NCBI RefSeq assembly: GCF_013409595.1
Contig: NZ_JACCBD010000001.1
Location: forward strand, 1,798,001-1,862,000
DNA length: 64,000 nt
Direction of reading: 5' to 3'
Origin: Leucobacter aridicollis
Lineage (GTDB): Bacteria > Actinomycetota > Actinomycetes > Actinomycetales > Microbacteriaceae
Made by a program: the position numbers and the translations under genes. The notes beneath the pieces were generated by a model, which ran no database searches, was not told the DNA's origin, and saw only the letters and a program-made list of their open reading frames with translations. Below are positions 1-10,408 of the stretch, piece by piece. The stretch's first letter is position 1. Each line of letters starts with the position of its first letter.

Positions 1-1214
1 CCGCGCTTCTCGAGCGAGCGGAGCGACTTCTGCAGCGCGGTCGTGAAGTTGCGGCCGATCGCCATCGCCTCGCCGACCGACTTCATGGTCGTCGTGAGCG
101 TGTCGTCAGCCGCGGGGAACTTCTCGAAGGCGAACCGCGGGGTCTTCACGACGATGTAGTCGATCGCGGGCTCGAACGAGGCCGGCGTCTTCTGCGTGAT
201 GTCGTTCGGGATCTCGTCGAGCGTGTAGCCGATCGCGAGCTTCGCCGCGATCTTCGCGATCGGGAAGCCCGTCGCCTTCGACGCGAGCGCCGAGGAGCGC
301 GAGACGCGCGGGTTCATCTCGATGACGACGACGCGGCCGTCGGCCGGGTCGATCGCGAACTGGATGTTGCAGCCGCCCGTGTCAACGCCAACGCGGCGGA
401 TGATGTCGATCGAGATGTCGCGCAGGTTCTGATACTCGCGGTCGGTGAGCGTGAGCGCCGGTGCGACGGTGATCGAGTCGCCGGTGTGCACGCCAACGGC
501 GTCGACGTTCTCGATCGAGCAGACGACGACCGCATTGTCCTTGGTGTCGCGCATGAGCTCGAGCTCGTACTCCTTCCACCCGAGGATCGACTCCTCGAGC
601 AGCACCTCGGTGGTAGGGCTGTAGTGCAGACCGTCGGTGACGATGCGCACAAGCTCCTCCTCGGTGTACGCGAAGCCCGAGCCGAGGCCGCCCATGGTGA
701 ACGAGGGGCGGACGACGAGGGGGTAGCCGAGGTCCTGGGCGTACTCCTTCGCCTGCTCGAGCGTGTTCGCGACGTACGACTTCGCGACGCCCGCGCCGGC
801 TGCGATCGCGATGTCCTTGAAGAGCTGGCGATCCTCGCCCTTCTGGATCGCGTCGACCTTCGCGCCGATGAGCTCGACGTTGTACTTCTCGAGGATCCCC
901 TGCTCGTGCAGTTCCATGGCCGCATTCAGCGCGGTCTGGCCGCCGAGGGTCGGGAGGATCGCGTCGGGCTTCTCCTTCTGGATGATCGTCTCGATGACCT
1001 CGGCGGTGATCGGCTCGACGTACGTCGCGTCGGCGAAGTCGGGGTCGGTCATGATCGTGGCCGGGTTCGAGTTCACGAGGATGACGCGGACGCCCTCCTC
1101 GCGCAGCACGCGGCACGCCTGGGTTCCCGAGTAGTCGAACTCGCAGGCCTGACCGATGACGATCGGGCCGGAGCCGATGACGAGGACAGAGTTAATGTCT
1201 GAACGCTTGGGCAT
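1..1214 (-). CDS. carB: Carbamoyl-phosphate synthase large subunit (3' end outside window)
   Basis: This is the N-terminal 404 residues of the ammonia-using large subunit that makes carbamoyl phosphate from bicarbonate, ammonia and two ATP for pyrimidines and arginine. It starts with ATG at 1214 ([20 protein letters not shown]) and runs off the left edge, so about a third of the usual ~1,100 residues is present. The pre-ATP-grasp domain ([17 protein letters not shown] near 14-30) and the first ATP-grasp domain, with the glycine-rich loop MGGLGSG at 174-180, are visible. It follows carA by 6 nt and is the last visible gene of the pyr operon. The family is certain; nothing can be said about the second synthase half or the allosteric domain. 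Confidence 0.97.
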   Translation of the reverse strand, partial: MPKRSDINSVLVIGSGPIVIGQACEFDYSGTQACRVLREEGVRVILVNSNPATIMTDPDFADATYVEPITAEVIETIIQKEKPDAILPTLGGQTALNAAMELHEQGILEKYNVELIGAKVDAIQKGEDRQLFKDIAIAAGAGVAKSYVANTLEQAKEYAQDLGYPLVVRPSFTMGGLGSGFAYTEEELVRIVTDGLHYSPTTEVLLEESILGWKEYELELMRDTKDNAVVVCSIENVDAVGVHTGDSITVAPALTLTDREYQNLRDISIDIIRRVGVDTGGCNIQFAIDPADGRVVVIEMNPRVSRSSALASKATGFPIAKIAAKLAIGYTLDEIPNDITQKTPASFEPAIDYIVVKTPRFAFEKFPAADDTLTTTMKSVGEAMAIGRNFTTALQKSLRSLEKR

Positions 1215-1220
1215 GTCTGG

Positions 1221-2429
1221 TTAAGCTCCCTGAGTGGTGGTGTCGGCGGCTGCGGCGCGGTCTTGGACCAGAGCGCGGAAGCGGTCGAACAGGTAGAAGG
1301 CGTCGTGCGGGCCGGCGGCCGCCTCGGGGTGGTACTGCACGGAGAACGCGGGGATGTCGAGGCATTCGAGGCCCTCGACGACCTGGTCGTTCAGGCTGTA
1401 GTGGCTGACCTGCACGCGGCCGAAGCCCGCGGGCGATTCGAACTCGCCGTCGATCGGGGCGTCGACCGCGAAACCGTGGTTCTGCGCGGTGATCTCGACG
1501 CGGCCGGTGCGCTTGTCGAGCACGGGCTGGTTGATGCCGCGGTGGCCGAACGGCAGCTTGTACGTGTCGAGGCCGAGCGCGCGGCCGAGCAGCTGGTTAC
1601 CGAAGCAGATGCCGAAGTACGGCAGACCGTCGCGCAGCAGCTGCGCGAGCAGCTCGACCTGTGCGTCGCTCGCAGCGGGATCGCCAGGGCCGTTCGAGTA
1701 GAAGACCGAGTCGGGCGCGAGCTCGCGGATCTCCTCAAGCGTGGTCTGCGCGGGCAGCACGGTGACGTCGAAGCCGTGCTCCGAGAGGTACTGCACTGTC
1801 GCGCGCTTGATGCCGAGATCGAGGACGGCGATGGAGCCGACGCGCTCGACGCCCTCGGCCGATGCGACCTCGTAGCGCTCGGGGGTCGTGACCTCGGCGG
1901 ACAGGTTCTTGCCTGCCATGCCGGCCTGGTCGCGAACGAGCGCGAGCTGCTCGTCGTCCGAGAGCTCGAGGTCGGCGCCCGAGAACACGCCGGCGCGCAT
2001 CGCACCCGCCGAACGAATCTTGCGGGTCACGGCGCGGGTGTCGATGCCCGAGATGCCGACGACGCCGTCGTTCTTGAGGTCCTCGTCGAGCGAGCGCTCG
2101 GCGCGGAAGTTCGAGACGCGTCGCGCCGGATCGCGGACGATGAAGCCCTCAACCCAGATCTTGCGCGACTCCATGTCGGTGTCGTTCGCGCCGGTGTTGC
2201 CGATGTGCGGTGCGGTCATGAGCACGATCTGGCCCGCGTACGACGGGTCGGTGAGGGTCTCCTGGTACCCGGTCATACCCGTCGAGAACACGATCTCGCC
2301 GAGCGAGCGGCCCGTGGCGCCGTAAGCGCGGCCGGTGTATCGCGTACCATCCTCGATCACGAGCACTGCTGCTCCTGCGGGGAGTGCGGATGCTGGCGGC
2401 ACCGTCACTTCATTCGTCGTCGTGGTCAC
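1221..2429 (-). CDS. carA: Carbamoyl-phosphate synthase small (glutaminase) subunit
   Basis: This 402-residue protein hydrolyses glutamine and channels ammonia to CarB. The N-terminal CPSase small-chain domain (about 20-150, motif [16 protein letters not shown]) is followed by a class I glutamine amidotransferase domain with SNGPGDP at 245-251, the nucleophile Cys275 in GICFGNQ, and the His/Glu pair in QYHPEA near the C-terminus. The start is GTG at 2429, overlapping the TGA of the upstream PH-like gene as GTGA, which implies translational coupling. Length is normal for the family. It sits between the PH-like gene and carB in one pyrimidine operon. Confidence 0.97.
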   Translation of the reverse strand: MTTTTNEVTVPPASALPAGAAVLVIEDGTRYTGRAYGATGRSLGEIVFSTGMTGYQETLTDPSYAGQIVLMTAPHIGNTGANDTDMESRKIWVEGFIVRDPARRVSNFRAERSLDEDLKNDGVVGISGIDTRAVTRKIRSAGAMRAGVFSGADLELSDDEQLALVRDQAGMAGKNLSAEVTTPERYEVASAEGVERVGSIAVLDLGIKRATVQYLSEHGFDVTVLPAQTTLEEIRELAPDSVFYSNGPGDPAASDAQVELLAQLLRDGLPYFGICFGNQLLGRALGLDTYKLPFGHRGINQPVLDKRTGRVEITAQNHGFAVDAPIDGEFESPAGFGRVQVSHYSLNDQVVEGLECLDIPAFSVQYHPEAAAGPHDAFYLFDRFRALVQDRAAAADTTTQGA

Positions 2430-2974
2430 GCGTCCTCCTGGCTCGTGTGGGTGGTGTGGCTCGGTGTAAAAGTCTGTGATTTGGGGGCGGCGGGGGCGAT
2501 CTCGCCGACGGCCGCCGCGAATCGTCGCTGCTCGCCCGGGGTCTGGAAGCGGAAGCTCGACTCGACGGCGCGCCCGTCGGTTCCCTCCCAGCCGAGCAGG
2601 GCCAGGCCGTCGCGCTCGACGACCTTGCCGATGCGGCCGCCCGCCGAATCGGTGCCGCGCACGCTCGCCGCGGCGAGGTGCACCGGGCGTTCGCCGGTCA
2701 CGGAGATCTCGACGCCGTCGCGGCGAACCGTGACGTCGGCCCAGCCCTTGTAGCGCAGGCCGGGGATCGCGAGCCGCTCGAGGGGGGCGCCCGCCGGCGT
2801 CGTCGACACGTAGCCGACGTGCTCGAATGTCTGCACAACGTCACCGGCGAGGCCGTGGTCGGGCAGAGCGAGCCCCGCGTCGCGCCGGTTGCGTGCGCGC
2901 CAGGCGAGTGCCATGAAGGTGAGGATCCCGGAGGCGATGACGAGCCAGAGGATCAGGAACATTGTGCGGCTCAT
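2426..2974 (-). CDS. Small membrane-anchored PH-like domain protein of the pyr operon
   Basis: This 182-residue protein has one N-terminal transmembrane helix (about 5-25, [20 protein letters not shown]), a short basic stretch ([10 protein letters not shown]) and a compact beta-rich domain of about 110 residues (50-160) resembling the PH-like domain proteins that actinobacteria encode between pyrC and carA. Its ATG at 2974 overlaps the pyrC stop as ATGA, and its own TGA overlaps the GTG of carA, so it is locked into the operon at both ends. The role is unknown; a cytoplasmic PH-like module tethered to the membrane is inferred. The position and couplings are seen directly; the fold assignment is from memory of the family. 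Confidence 0.8.
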   Translation of the reverse strand: MSRTMFLILWLVIASGILTFMALAWRARNRRDAGLALPDHGLAGDVVQTFEHVGYVSTTPAGAPLERLAIPGLRYKGWADVTVRRDGVEISVTGERPVHLAAASVRGTDSAGGRIGKVVERDGLALLGWEGTDGRAVESSFRFQTPGEQRRFAAAVGEIAPAAPKSQTFTPSHTTHTSQEDA

Positions 2975-4437
2975 GCGCTCGCTCCGTTCTGTGCGTTCAA
3001 GTTCTGTGCGTTCAGGTGCTGTGCGGCAGCGTTCCGTGCAGCAGCATTCCGTGCCGACGCGTGCTCGGCCACGAGCTCTGTGCCGCTGAGCTCGCCGTCG
3101 GCGAGCGTCAGGTAGCCCTGCCTGATGGTGTGCGCGACCCGGCCGGGCAGCTCCATCCCGAGGAACGGCGAGTTCGTGCTGAGGCCGTGCAGGCGTGCGG
3201 TGTCGAACACGCTGACGCCCTCGGGGTCGACGAGCACGATGTCGGCCGGCTGGCCGATGTCGAGGGCGCTCGGGTGCTCCCCGTCGGCGCCAACCGCGAG
3301 CCTGCCGATCTCGGCGGGCTTCTGCGACAGCAGCGCCTCGAGCTCGGCCCAGCTGGCGTGGCCGGGCTGGATGAGCGAGAGCAGCGCGATCGGGAAGGCC
3401 GATTCGAGGCCGACCATTCCGAACGCGGCCGAGTCCCACTCGCATTCCTTGGCTTCGACGGGGTGTGGCGCGTGGTCGGTGGCAACGATGTCGATGAGCC
3501 CGTCGGCGACGGCCTGCCTGAGTGCGTGGACGTCCTCCTCGCGCCTGAGCGGCGGGTTCACCTTGTAGCGCGCGTCGTAGCTGCGCGCGAGGTCCTCGGT
3601 GAGGATCAGGTGGTGTGGCGTCACCTCCGCGGTCACCTGGATGCCGCGGGCCTTCGCCCAGCGAATCACCTCGACCGACCCGGCCGTCGACAGGTGGCAG
3701 ATGTGCAGCCTGGCGCCGACGTGCTCGGCGAGCAGCACGTCGCGGGCGATGATCGATTCCTCGGCGACCGCCGGCCACCCCTTCAGGCCGAGCTCGCTCG
3801 AGAGCGCGCCCTCGTTCATCTGCGAGCCCTCGGTGAGGCGGGGATCCTGCGCGTGCTGCGCGATCACGCCGTCAAACGTCTTCACGTATTCGAGGGCGCG
3901 GCGCATGAGCAGCGGATCGTGCACGCACTTGCCGTCGTCGGAGAAGACGCGCACCTGGGCGCGGGACTGGGCCATCGCGCCGATCTCGCTCAGCCGCTCA
4001 CCCGCGAGGTCCTCTGTGACGGCGCCGATGGGGCGCACCGTCGCGTAGCCTGCCGCGTCGCCGAGGGCCTGGACCTGCTCGACGACTCCGGCTGTGTCTT
4101 GCACCGGCAGCGTGTTCGCCATCGCGAACACCGTCGTGAACCCGCCGGCCGCTGCGGCGCGGGTGCCGGTGAGCACGGTCTCCGACTGCTCGAAGCCCGG
4201 CTCGCGGAGGTGGGTGTGGAGGTCAACGAAGCCGGTGAACGCGACGAGGCCATCAGCCTCGATGACGCGTTCGCCGTCGCGCGGCTCGAGCCGGGGCTCC
4301 CCCGCGACTCCGCCGCGCTCGACGATACGGCCGTCCGCGACACGCAGGTCCACCTGCGGAGCGCCGGTGATGTCGGCGCCGCGCTCGACGAGGTCGGCCG
4401 CTAGTCGCGCGCCGCGGATCAGGATCCCGTGAGTCAT
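2971..4437 (-). CDS. pyrC: Dihydroorotase
   Basis: This 488-residue amidohydrolase interconverts carbamoyl-aspartate and dihydroorotate. The metal-binding DLHTHLREPG is at 72-81 and a TDHAPH motif lies in the C-terminal half, as expected of the type I bacterial enzyme. I chose ATG at 4437 (MTHGILIRGA) because AAGGAG lies 6 nt upstream; a TTG 15 nt earlier would contain that ribosome site. It overlaps the PH-like gene (ATGA) and starts 11 nt after the pyrB stop. The last ~30 residues are an odd Ala/Asn/Gln-rich tail encoded by five 15-bp repeats (2987-3061), beyond the catalytic fold. Confidence 0.96.
   Translation of the reverse strand: MTHGILIRGARLAADLVERGADITGAPQVDLRVADGRIVERGGVAGEPRLEPRDGERVIEADGLVAFTGFVDLHTHLREPGFEQSETVLTGTRAAAAGGFTTVFAMANTLPVQDTAGVVEQVQALGDAAGYATVRPIGAVTEDLAGERLSEIGAMAQSRAQVRVFSDDGKCVHDPLLMRRALEYVKTFDGVIAQHAQDPRLTEGSQMNEGALSSELGLKGWPAVAEESIIARDVLLAEHVGARLHICHLSTAGSVEVIRWAKARGIQVTAEVTPHHLILTEDLARSYDARYKVNPPLRREEDVHALRQAVADGLIDIVATDHAPHPVEAKECEWDSAAFGMVGLESAFPIALLSLIQPGHASWAELEALLSQKPAEIGRLAVGADGEHPSALDIGQPADIVLVDPEGVSVFDTARLHGLSTNSPFLGMELPGRVAHTIRQGYLTLADGELSGTELVAEHASARNAAARNAAAQHLNAQNLNAQNGASA
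2987..3061. repeat. Five 15-bp tandem repeats at the 3' end of pyrC
   Basis: Five consecutive 15-bp units begin at 2987, 3002, 3017, 3032 and 3047. The first two differ at one base and the others are progressively diverged. They remain in frame with pyrC and encode an Ala/Asn/Gln-rich pentapeptide series at the C-terminus. Confidence 0.9.
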
Positions 4438-4448
4438 GAGTTTCTCCT

Positions 4449-6003
<1,555 letters not shown>

Positions 6004-6026
6004 TAAAGAAAAGCTGTAGCTCGTTC

Positions 6027-6032
6027 AGTCTA
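6027..6032 (-). promoter_or_regulatory. -10 box (TAGACT) of the pyr operon promoter
   Basis: TAGACT on the minus strand between nusB and pyrR would start transcription near 6020 and give a leader of about 50 nt carrying the PyrR hairpin. No good -35 is seen. Confidence 0.55.
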
Positions 6033-6056
6033 GCGCACTGCCGAGCGCCTTCGCGC

Positions 6057-6473
6057 CTACGCCCCGGCGTGCTCCGCGATCTTGCCGAGCACGCCGTTCA
6101 CGAAGCGACTCGAATCGTCGGTCGAGTATTCCTTCGCGAGCGCGACGGCCTCGTTGATGGCGACGGCGGCGGGAACCTCGGGGTTGTGGAGCATCTCCCA
6201 CGATGCGATTCGCAGGATCGCGCGGTCGACGTTCGGCATCCGCTCGATCGTCCAACCCTGCGCGTAGCTTGCAATCAGCTCGTCGATCTCCTCGCGGTGG
6301 TCGTTCACGCCGTCGACGATCTCGCGAGCGTACAGCCAGGAGGCGACGCGGTCGGGTTCGCCGACCGCGCGCTTCGCCTCCGCGGCGACAACATCCATGA
6401 CGGACGTGTGCATCACGTCGGCCTGGAAGAGCATGTCAAGCGCGCGCTTGCGCGCCTTCGTTCGAGCAGACAC
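6057..6473 (-). CDS. nusB: Transcription antitermination factor NusB
   Basis: This 138-residue all-helical RNA-binding protein joins NusE (S10) on boxA RNA during rRNA transcription. The N-terminal signature ARKRALDMLFQADV (about 7-20) and the C-terminal AVALAKEYSTDDSSRFVNGVLGKI segment, containing the canonical FVNGVLG motif, are typical. The start is GTG at 6473, 2 nt after the efp stop, so it is co-transcribed with efp. Length is normal. Confidence 0.95.
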   Translation of the reverse strand: MSARTKARKRALDMLFQADVMHTSVMDVVAAEAKRAVGEPDRVASWLYAREIVDGVNDHREEIDELIASYAQGWTIERMPNVDRAILRIASWEMLHNPEVPAAVAINEAVALAKEYSTDDSSRFVNGVLGKIAEHAGA

Positions 6474-6475
6474 GC

Positions 6476-7039
6476 CTAGTCGTTGACGCGGCCGAGGTAG
6501 TCACCCGTGCGGGTGTCGATCTTGACCTTGGTGCCGGCCTCGAGGAAGAGGGGAACCTGGATCTCAGCGCCGGTCTCGACAGTCGCGGGCTTCGTGCCAC
6601 CGGTCGAGCGGTCGCCCTGCAGGCCGGGCTCGGTGTAGGTGACCTCAAGCACGACCGACGCGGGAAGCTCAAGGTAGAGCGGCTCGCCCTCGTGGAGGCC
6701 GATCTGCACCTGCTGGTTCTCGAGCATGAACTTGTGGGCGTCGCCAACGACGACAGCGGGAACGGTGATCTGGTCGTAGTCCGACATGTCCATGAAGACG
6801 AAGTCGGCGCCGTCCTGGTAGAGGTACTGGAAGTCGCGACGGTCAACGGTGGCGGTCTCGATCTTCGTGCCCGCGTTGTAGGTCTTGTCGATGATCTTGC
6901 CCGAGACGACGTTCTTCTGCTTGGTGCGGACGAAGGCGCCGCCCTTGCCCGGCTTCACGTGCTGGAACTCGAGGACGCTCCAGAGCTGTCCCGCCTCCTT
7001 GATAACCGTGCCGTTCTTAATGTCGTTCGAGGTTGCCAT
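6476..7039 (-). CDS. efp: Translation elongation factor P
   Basis: This 187-residue factor relieves ribosome stalling at polyproline stretches. ATG at 7039 ([10 protein letters not shown]) is preceded by TGGAGA at a good distance. The tip loop KPGKGGAF is at 29-36, with Lys32 at the position modified in some bacteria; the KOW-like domain and two OB domains follow (KYLEL-type [20 protein letters not shown] in the middle). The full-length match to the family is clear. It leads the efp-nusB pair and has a probable -10 at 7092-7097. No EpmA/YmfI-type modification gene is seen in the window. Confidence 0.97.
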   Translation of the reverse strand: MATSNDIKNGTVIKEAGQLWSVLEFQHVKPGKGGAFVRTKQKNVVSGKIIDKTYNAGTKIETATVDRRDFQYLYQDGADFVFMDMSDYDQITVPAVVVGDAHKFMLENQQVQIGLHEGEPLYLELPASVVLEVTYTEPGLQGDRSTGGTKPATVETGAEIQVPLFLEAGTKVKIDTRTGDYLGRVND

Positions 7040-7091
7040 GCGGTGTTCTCCAAAACCTGAGTGAAAGTTCGTGCGCCGTGCGCGCCGATCC

Positions 7092-7097
7092 ATCTTA
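7092..7097 (-). promoter_or_regulatory. Candidate -10 box (TAAGAT) for efp-nusB
   Basis: TAAGAT on the minus strand lies 52 nt before the efp start, leaving a leader of about 45 nt that contains the ribosome site. The -35 region is not recognisable. Confidence 0.4.
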
Positions 7098-7176
7098 CAC
7101 CGTGCGCACGGAGCGAGGCTGATGGCGGCGTGCTGTCGGAGCGGCGCCGGGCCTACCCGTTTCGACCGGCGCGACG

Positions 7177-7182
7177 TAGCAT
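7177..7182 (+). promoter_or_regulatory. -10 box (TAGCAT), leaderless start of the VOC gene
   Basis: TAGCAT is separated from the ATG at 7189 by 6 nt, so transcription would begin at or next to the start codon. No ribosome site is present. Confidence 0.6.
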
Positions 7183-7188
7183 GACGGC

Positions 7189-7647
7189 ATGGCACTGCAC
7201 TGGAAACTCATTATCGACTCCGCCAGGCCGCACGCGCTCGCGGACTTCTGGGCGGCGGCCCTCGAGTACGTCGTCGAGGACCCCGGCCTGCTCGTCGCCG
7301 AGCTCGTGCGGAACGGCGACCTTCCCGAGGCCGCGACGGTCGTGCACGCCGGCACGCCACGCTTCGCCGAACTCGCCGCGGTGCGCCACCCAGACGACCC
7401 GTTCGATCCGGTCTCCGGCGCGGGCCGCGGGCGCAGGCTGCTGTTCCAGGCGGTCCCCGAGCCGAAGAGCGTGAAGAACCGGCTCCACATCGACGTCCAC
7501 GACGACGCGAGAACTCTCGAGGAGCTCGCGCACCGGCTCGAACTCCTCGGGGCCACGCGCGTCGAGCGCGTCGACCAGGGGCCTGCCGGGACGTGGTGGG
7601 TCATGCGCGACCCCGAGGGCAACGAGTTCTGCGCCGTTGGCGCGTAG
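7189..7647 (+). CDS. VOC (glyoxalase/bleomycin-resistance-like) family protein
   Basis: This 152-residue protein has the paired beta-alpha-beta-beta-beta layout of vicinal oxygen chelate proteins of the glyoxalase-like type common in actinobacteria: [22 protein letters not shown] at the N-terminus, [10 protein letters not shown] in the middle, and [19 protein letters not shown] at the C-terminus. Candidate metal ligands are His in LHIDV and Glu in GNEFC. It stands alone, divergent from efp, with a leaderless promoter. The substrate cannot be inferred; many such proteins have no known reaction. Confidence 0.8.
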   Translation: MALHWKLIIDSARPHALADFWAAALEYVVEDPGLLVAELVRNGDLPEAATVVHAGTPRFAELAAVRHPDDPFDPVSGAGRGRRLLFQAVPEPKSVKNRLHIDVHDDARTLEELAHRLELLGATRVERVDQGPAGTWWVMRDPEGNEFCAVGA

Positions 7648-7697
7648 CCGGGTTGTATATACCTGCCAAGGACGTGCACCCGGAGTTGGCTATCTTC

Positions 7698-7703
7698 TAG
7701 TAT
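7698..7703 (+). promoter_or_regulatory. -10 box (TAGTAT), leaderless start of the thioesterase gene
   Basis: TAGTAT lies 7 nt before the ATG at 7711. Confidence 0.6.
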
Positions 7704-7710
7704 CGAGGGC

Positions 7711-8313
7711 ATGCATATGCTCCCCCGCACGCTTTGGCACAGGTGGTTTGTCGGCCCGCGCGGACCGCGCCTCGACTTCGGCGCGGTGTCGCGCTCTGAC
7801 TTCAGGGTCTGGCCGACGGACCTCGACATTCTCAGGCACATGAACAACGGCAAGTACCTGTCGCTGATGGACGTCGGCCGCTTCGACCTGATGCAGCGCA
7901 ACGGCGTCCTCGACCTCTTCGCGCGCGAGGCCTGGTATCCGGTCGTCGTCGGCCAGACGATTTCGTACCGCAAGTCGCTCAACCCCTGGATGAAGTTCAC
8001 GATCGAGTCGCGCATCCTCGGCATCGACGACCAGGCCGTCTACATGGAGCAGCGGTTTGTGCGCCCGGCGCCGCGCGGCACCGGGATCGCGGGCGAGCCG
8101 GAGGTCTACGCCAGGGCGATCGTGCGCGCCCGCATCCTGCGCCGCGCGGGCGGGGTCGTGCCGATCGACGAGATCCTCGAAAAGTCCGGCGCCGACCCGG
8201 CGACGCTTCACGTGCCTGACGAGTACCTCGAGTGGGGCGCCACCACGAAGCTGCCGTCGACGCGCGTCGATGCCCCGAGCGTGTGGGACGCGGTTCCCGG
8301 CTCGACCCGGTAG
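7711..8313 (+). CDS. Acyl-CoA thioesterase-like (hot-dog fold) protein
   Basis: This 200-residue protein fits the 4HBT-like thioesterase family (THEM6/Al-like): SDFRVWPTDLDILRHMNNGKYLSLMDVGRFD contains the typical D-LDI--HMNN-KYL motif near residues 40-60, followed by the hot-dog helix and a strand with QTISYRKSLNPWMKFTIESRI. Such proteins hydrolyse acyl-CoA or related thioesters; the substrate here is unknown. It has its own leaderless promoter and is not obviously linked to its neighbours. A second ATG two codons in is possible but lacks a ribosome site too. Confidence 0.8.
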   Translation: MHMLPRTLWHRWFVGPRGPRLDFGAVSRSDFRVWPTDLDILRHMNNGKYLSLMDVGRFDLMQRNGVLDLFAREAWYPVVVGQTISYRKSLNPWMKFTIESRILGIDDQAVYMEQRFVRPAPRGTGIAGEPEVYARAIVRARILRRAGGVVPIDEILEKSGADPATLHVPDEYLEWGATTKLPSTRVDAPSVWDAVPGSTR

Positions 8314-8327
8314 CCCGCGCGACGCGC

Positions 8328-8333
8328 TAGCGT
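8328..8333 (+). promoter_or_regulatory. -10 box (TAGCGT), leaderless start of the VanZ-RDD gene
   Basis: TAGCGT is 6 nt upstream of the ATG at 8340. Confidence 0.55.
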
Positions 8334-8339
8334 ATCCGT

Positions 8340-9407
8340 ATGGACGCGCGGATCTGGCCAGGGCTCATCGCCATTCTGTTTGGCAGCCTGTTACTCTTCG
8401 TCATCATTGTGCCGCTCATCGCCGCGAACTATCGGCGATTCGGCAGGCTCTCGCCCGGCCGCATCGTCATCTGGGGAGCGTTCACCGTGTACGCGTGTGC
8501 GCTGCTCACCTACACGATGCTGCCACTGCCGGAGCCGGGAACCTACGAGTGCGTCGCCCCGCGGTTCGCGCCGGGGGCGTCAGTCGCCGACATTGCGGAC
8601 TACGACACCTCCTCGGCGCGGGCCCTCATCACTAATCCCGCGGTGTTGCAGATCGCCTTCAACGTGCTGCTCTTCATGCCGCTCGGGTTCTTCACCCGGC
8701 TCCTGTGGGGACGCGGCGTGCTCGCGACGACCATCATCGGGCTCGGGATCTCGCTCTTCATCGAGACGTCGCAGCTCACCGGGCTCTGGGGCATCTACGA
8801 CTGCGCTTACCGACTGTTCGATGTCGACGACATCATCGTGAACACGACCGGTGGGCTGATCGGCGCGCTGCTCGCCGCCATGCTCAGGCTGCGGCCGGTG
8901 ACCCCGCGCGGCGAGCTCGGCCCGCGCCCGGTGACGTTCGGGCGCCGCTTCCTCGGAATGCTCGGTGACCTTGTCTCCGTGGGCTTCATCGCCGTCGTCG
9001 CCGAGATCTCTCGAAACCTCGTGCAGATCAGCGTGCTCGGCCAGGACCCGGCGGTCGTGGCCGAGACCCCGTCGCCGGCGTTCGGGTGGGCCGCGGCGCT
9101 CGTGATCCAGCTCGCGCTGGTCATGCTGACGGGCCGCACGATTGGCGACTTCATTGTCAATGTGAGGTACAAGCCTGGCGCCGTCCCCGCGCTGCTCGCA
9201 CGGCCGCTCCGCTTCATCGGCGGCATCGGCGGCTACCAGCTGCTGTCGGCCCCGGCCCTGACGGACGCGGGCTTCGGGTGGGCGCCGGGGCTGTTCGCGC
9301 TCATCGTGCTGGTGTGGGCGATCGCGACGCGCGACCGCTCCGGTCTCGCGGGCAACATCTCGGGTCAGCGCGTCATCGATGCGTTCAGGGCGGCCCCGGA
9401 AGCGTAG
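8340..9407 (+). CDS. VanZ-RDD fusion membrane protein
   Basis: This 355-residue integral membrane protein has an N-terminal VanZ-like domain (about 1-190): four or more hydrophobic helices with the typical AFNVLLFMPLGFFTRLLWGR and SLFIETSQLTGLWGIYDCAYRLFDVDDIIVNTTGGLIGALL segments. A C-terminal RDD domain (about 205-350) begins RRFLGMLGDLVSVGFIAVV and contains GRTIGDFIVNVR. VanZ proteins are linked to low-level teicoplanin resistance in enterococci, but the role of VanZ-RDD fusions is unknown. Two conserved cysteines (in TYECVAP and YDCAYR) lie in outer-loop-like positions and could pair. It is monocistronic. Confidence 0.85.
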   Translation: MDARIWPGLIAILFGSLLLFVIIVPLIAANYRRFGRLSPGRIVIWGAFTVYACALLTYTMLPLPEPGTYECVAPRFAPGASVADIADYDTSSARALITNPAVLQIAFNVLLFMPLGFFTRLLWGRGVLATTIIGLGISLFIETSQLTGLWGIYDCAYRLFDVDDIIVNTTGGLIGALLAAMLRLRPVTPRGELGPRPVTFGRRFLGMLGDLVSVGFIAVVAEISRNLVQISVLGQDPAVVAETPSPAFGWAAALVIQLALVMLTGRTIGDFIVNVRYKPGAVPALLARPLRFIGGIGGYQLLSAPALTDAGFGWAPGLFALIVLVWAIATRDRSGLAGNISGQRVIDAFRAAPEA

Positions 9408-9437
9408 TCGTCCCTCGTACCCCGGCGGTCCGGTCGG

Positions 9438-10352
9438 CTACCCGATCGGCGGGCGGGCGCCCAGGTGGGGGCCCTGGTTTCCGACCTCGCGGGTGTTCAC
9501 CCTGACGCTGCGCTCGCTCGTGTCGAACAGTTCACGGGCGGCGAACCTGCCGCCGCTGAGCGTGCCATGGACCCATGTGAAGCTGCTCCCGTCGAGCAGC
9601 GGCTCGCCAGCGGCGACGTGCATGAGCTGCAGCATCAGGATCTCCGGCAGCGTGGGGTGCGGCCCGTGCGAGTGGCTGAGGCCGACGAGTGGCGGCTTCG
9701 GCGTTGCGGGCACCAGCCTGAGCGTCCAAGACACCCCGTCGGCACGCACCCCGCCGGCATGCACCCCACCGGCCCGCACCGCACCAGCCTGCACTCCGCC
9801 AGCCTGCACCGCGGCGACGCCACGGGGAACGGCGTCGAGGAGGTCGAACTCTGCGGTCACCTCGGGGGCGAGAATGAGCGGCGCGGCGAGCGACAACGGA
9901 CTGCCCGGCTGGCGGGCTGCGGCCCGAAACAGGGCGACCCAGCCGTCGTGCCCGAGCCCATAGACGGTCGGCACGACGACAAGGGAGGCATCGGCCATGA
10001 GCGCGCGGGCGAGCGCGGCGTGATCAGCGCCTGCCGCCCAGAACTCCTCGGGCTCGGGCACGCGCAGGTCGCGCCAGCCGGCTACCGCGCCGGCGAGCTC
10101 GAAGCCGCGGGTGAAGCGCGCTGCTTCGAGGCCGTCGATGCCGGCGAATGCCGCCCGGCCAAGATCCCCCTGCCTGGCGGCCAGCGCGGCGGCGTCCAGC
10201 ATCGCCTCGGCCCCGGGTGCTGGCGCGGTCCCGCCGGCGGCCCGGCGGCCCTCGGCGTACGCGCGGTCAAGCTCGTCGGCAAGGTCTGGAAACAGCAGCC
10301 TCGCGAGGCGAGCCTCGTTCCCCGACCCCGGTGCGCCCACATCTCCTGGCAT
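9438..10352 (-). CDS. Hypothetical alanine-rich protein with pentapeptide repeats
   Basis: I do not recognise this 304-residue protein. It is predicted to be cytoplasmic (no signal or membrane helix). It has a helical N-terminal half rich in Ala, a run of five pentapeptide repeats (VQAGG/VRAGG/VHAGG type) around residues 180-205, then a C-terminal domain with SHSHGPHPTLPEILMLQLMHVAAG and a Trp-containing segment FTWVHGTLSGG. ATG at 10352 is preceded by GGAGGG 6 nt away. It lies 56 nt downstream of, and on the same strand as, the VWA gene, so it may be co-transcribed with it. Confidence 0.7.
   Translation of the reverse strand: MPGDVGAPGSGNEARLARLLFPDLADELDRAYAEGRRAAGGTAPAPGAEAMLDAAALAARQGDLGRAAFAGIDGLEAARFTRGFELAGAVAGWRDLRVPEPEEFWAAGADHAALARALMADASLVVVPTVYGLGHDGWVALFRAAARQPGSPLSLAAPLILAPEVTAEFDLLDAVPRGVAAVQAGGVQAGAVRAGGVHAGGVRADGVSWTLRLVPATPKPPLVGLSHSHGPHPTLPEILMLQLMHVAAGEPLLDGSSFTWVHGTLSGGRFAARELFDTSERSVRVNTREVGNQGPHLGARPPIG
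9736..9810. repeat. Five 15-bp tandem repeats inside the hypothetical gene
   Basis: Units start at 9736, 9751, 9766, 9781 and 9796, each of 15 bp and mostly ending in GCACC. They stay in frame and encode AGGV-type pentapeptides. Confidence 0.9.
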
Positions 10353-10408
10353 AGTGTTCCCTCCGCCCCGAGCCTATCGGGGTTCGGTCGGTCGCGCGGA
10401 CGCGCCGG

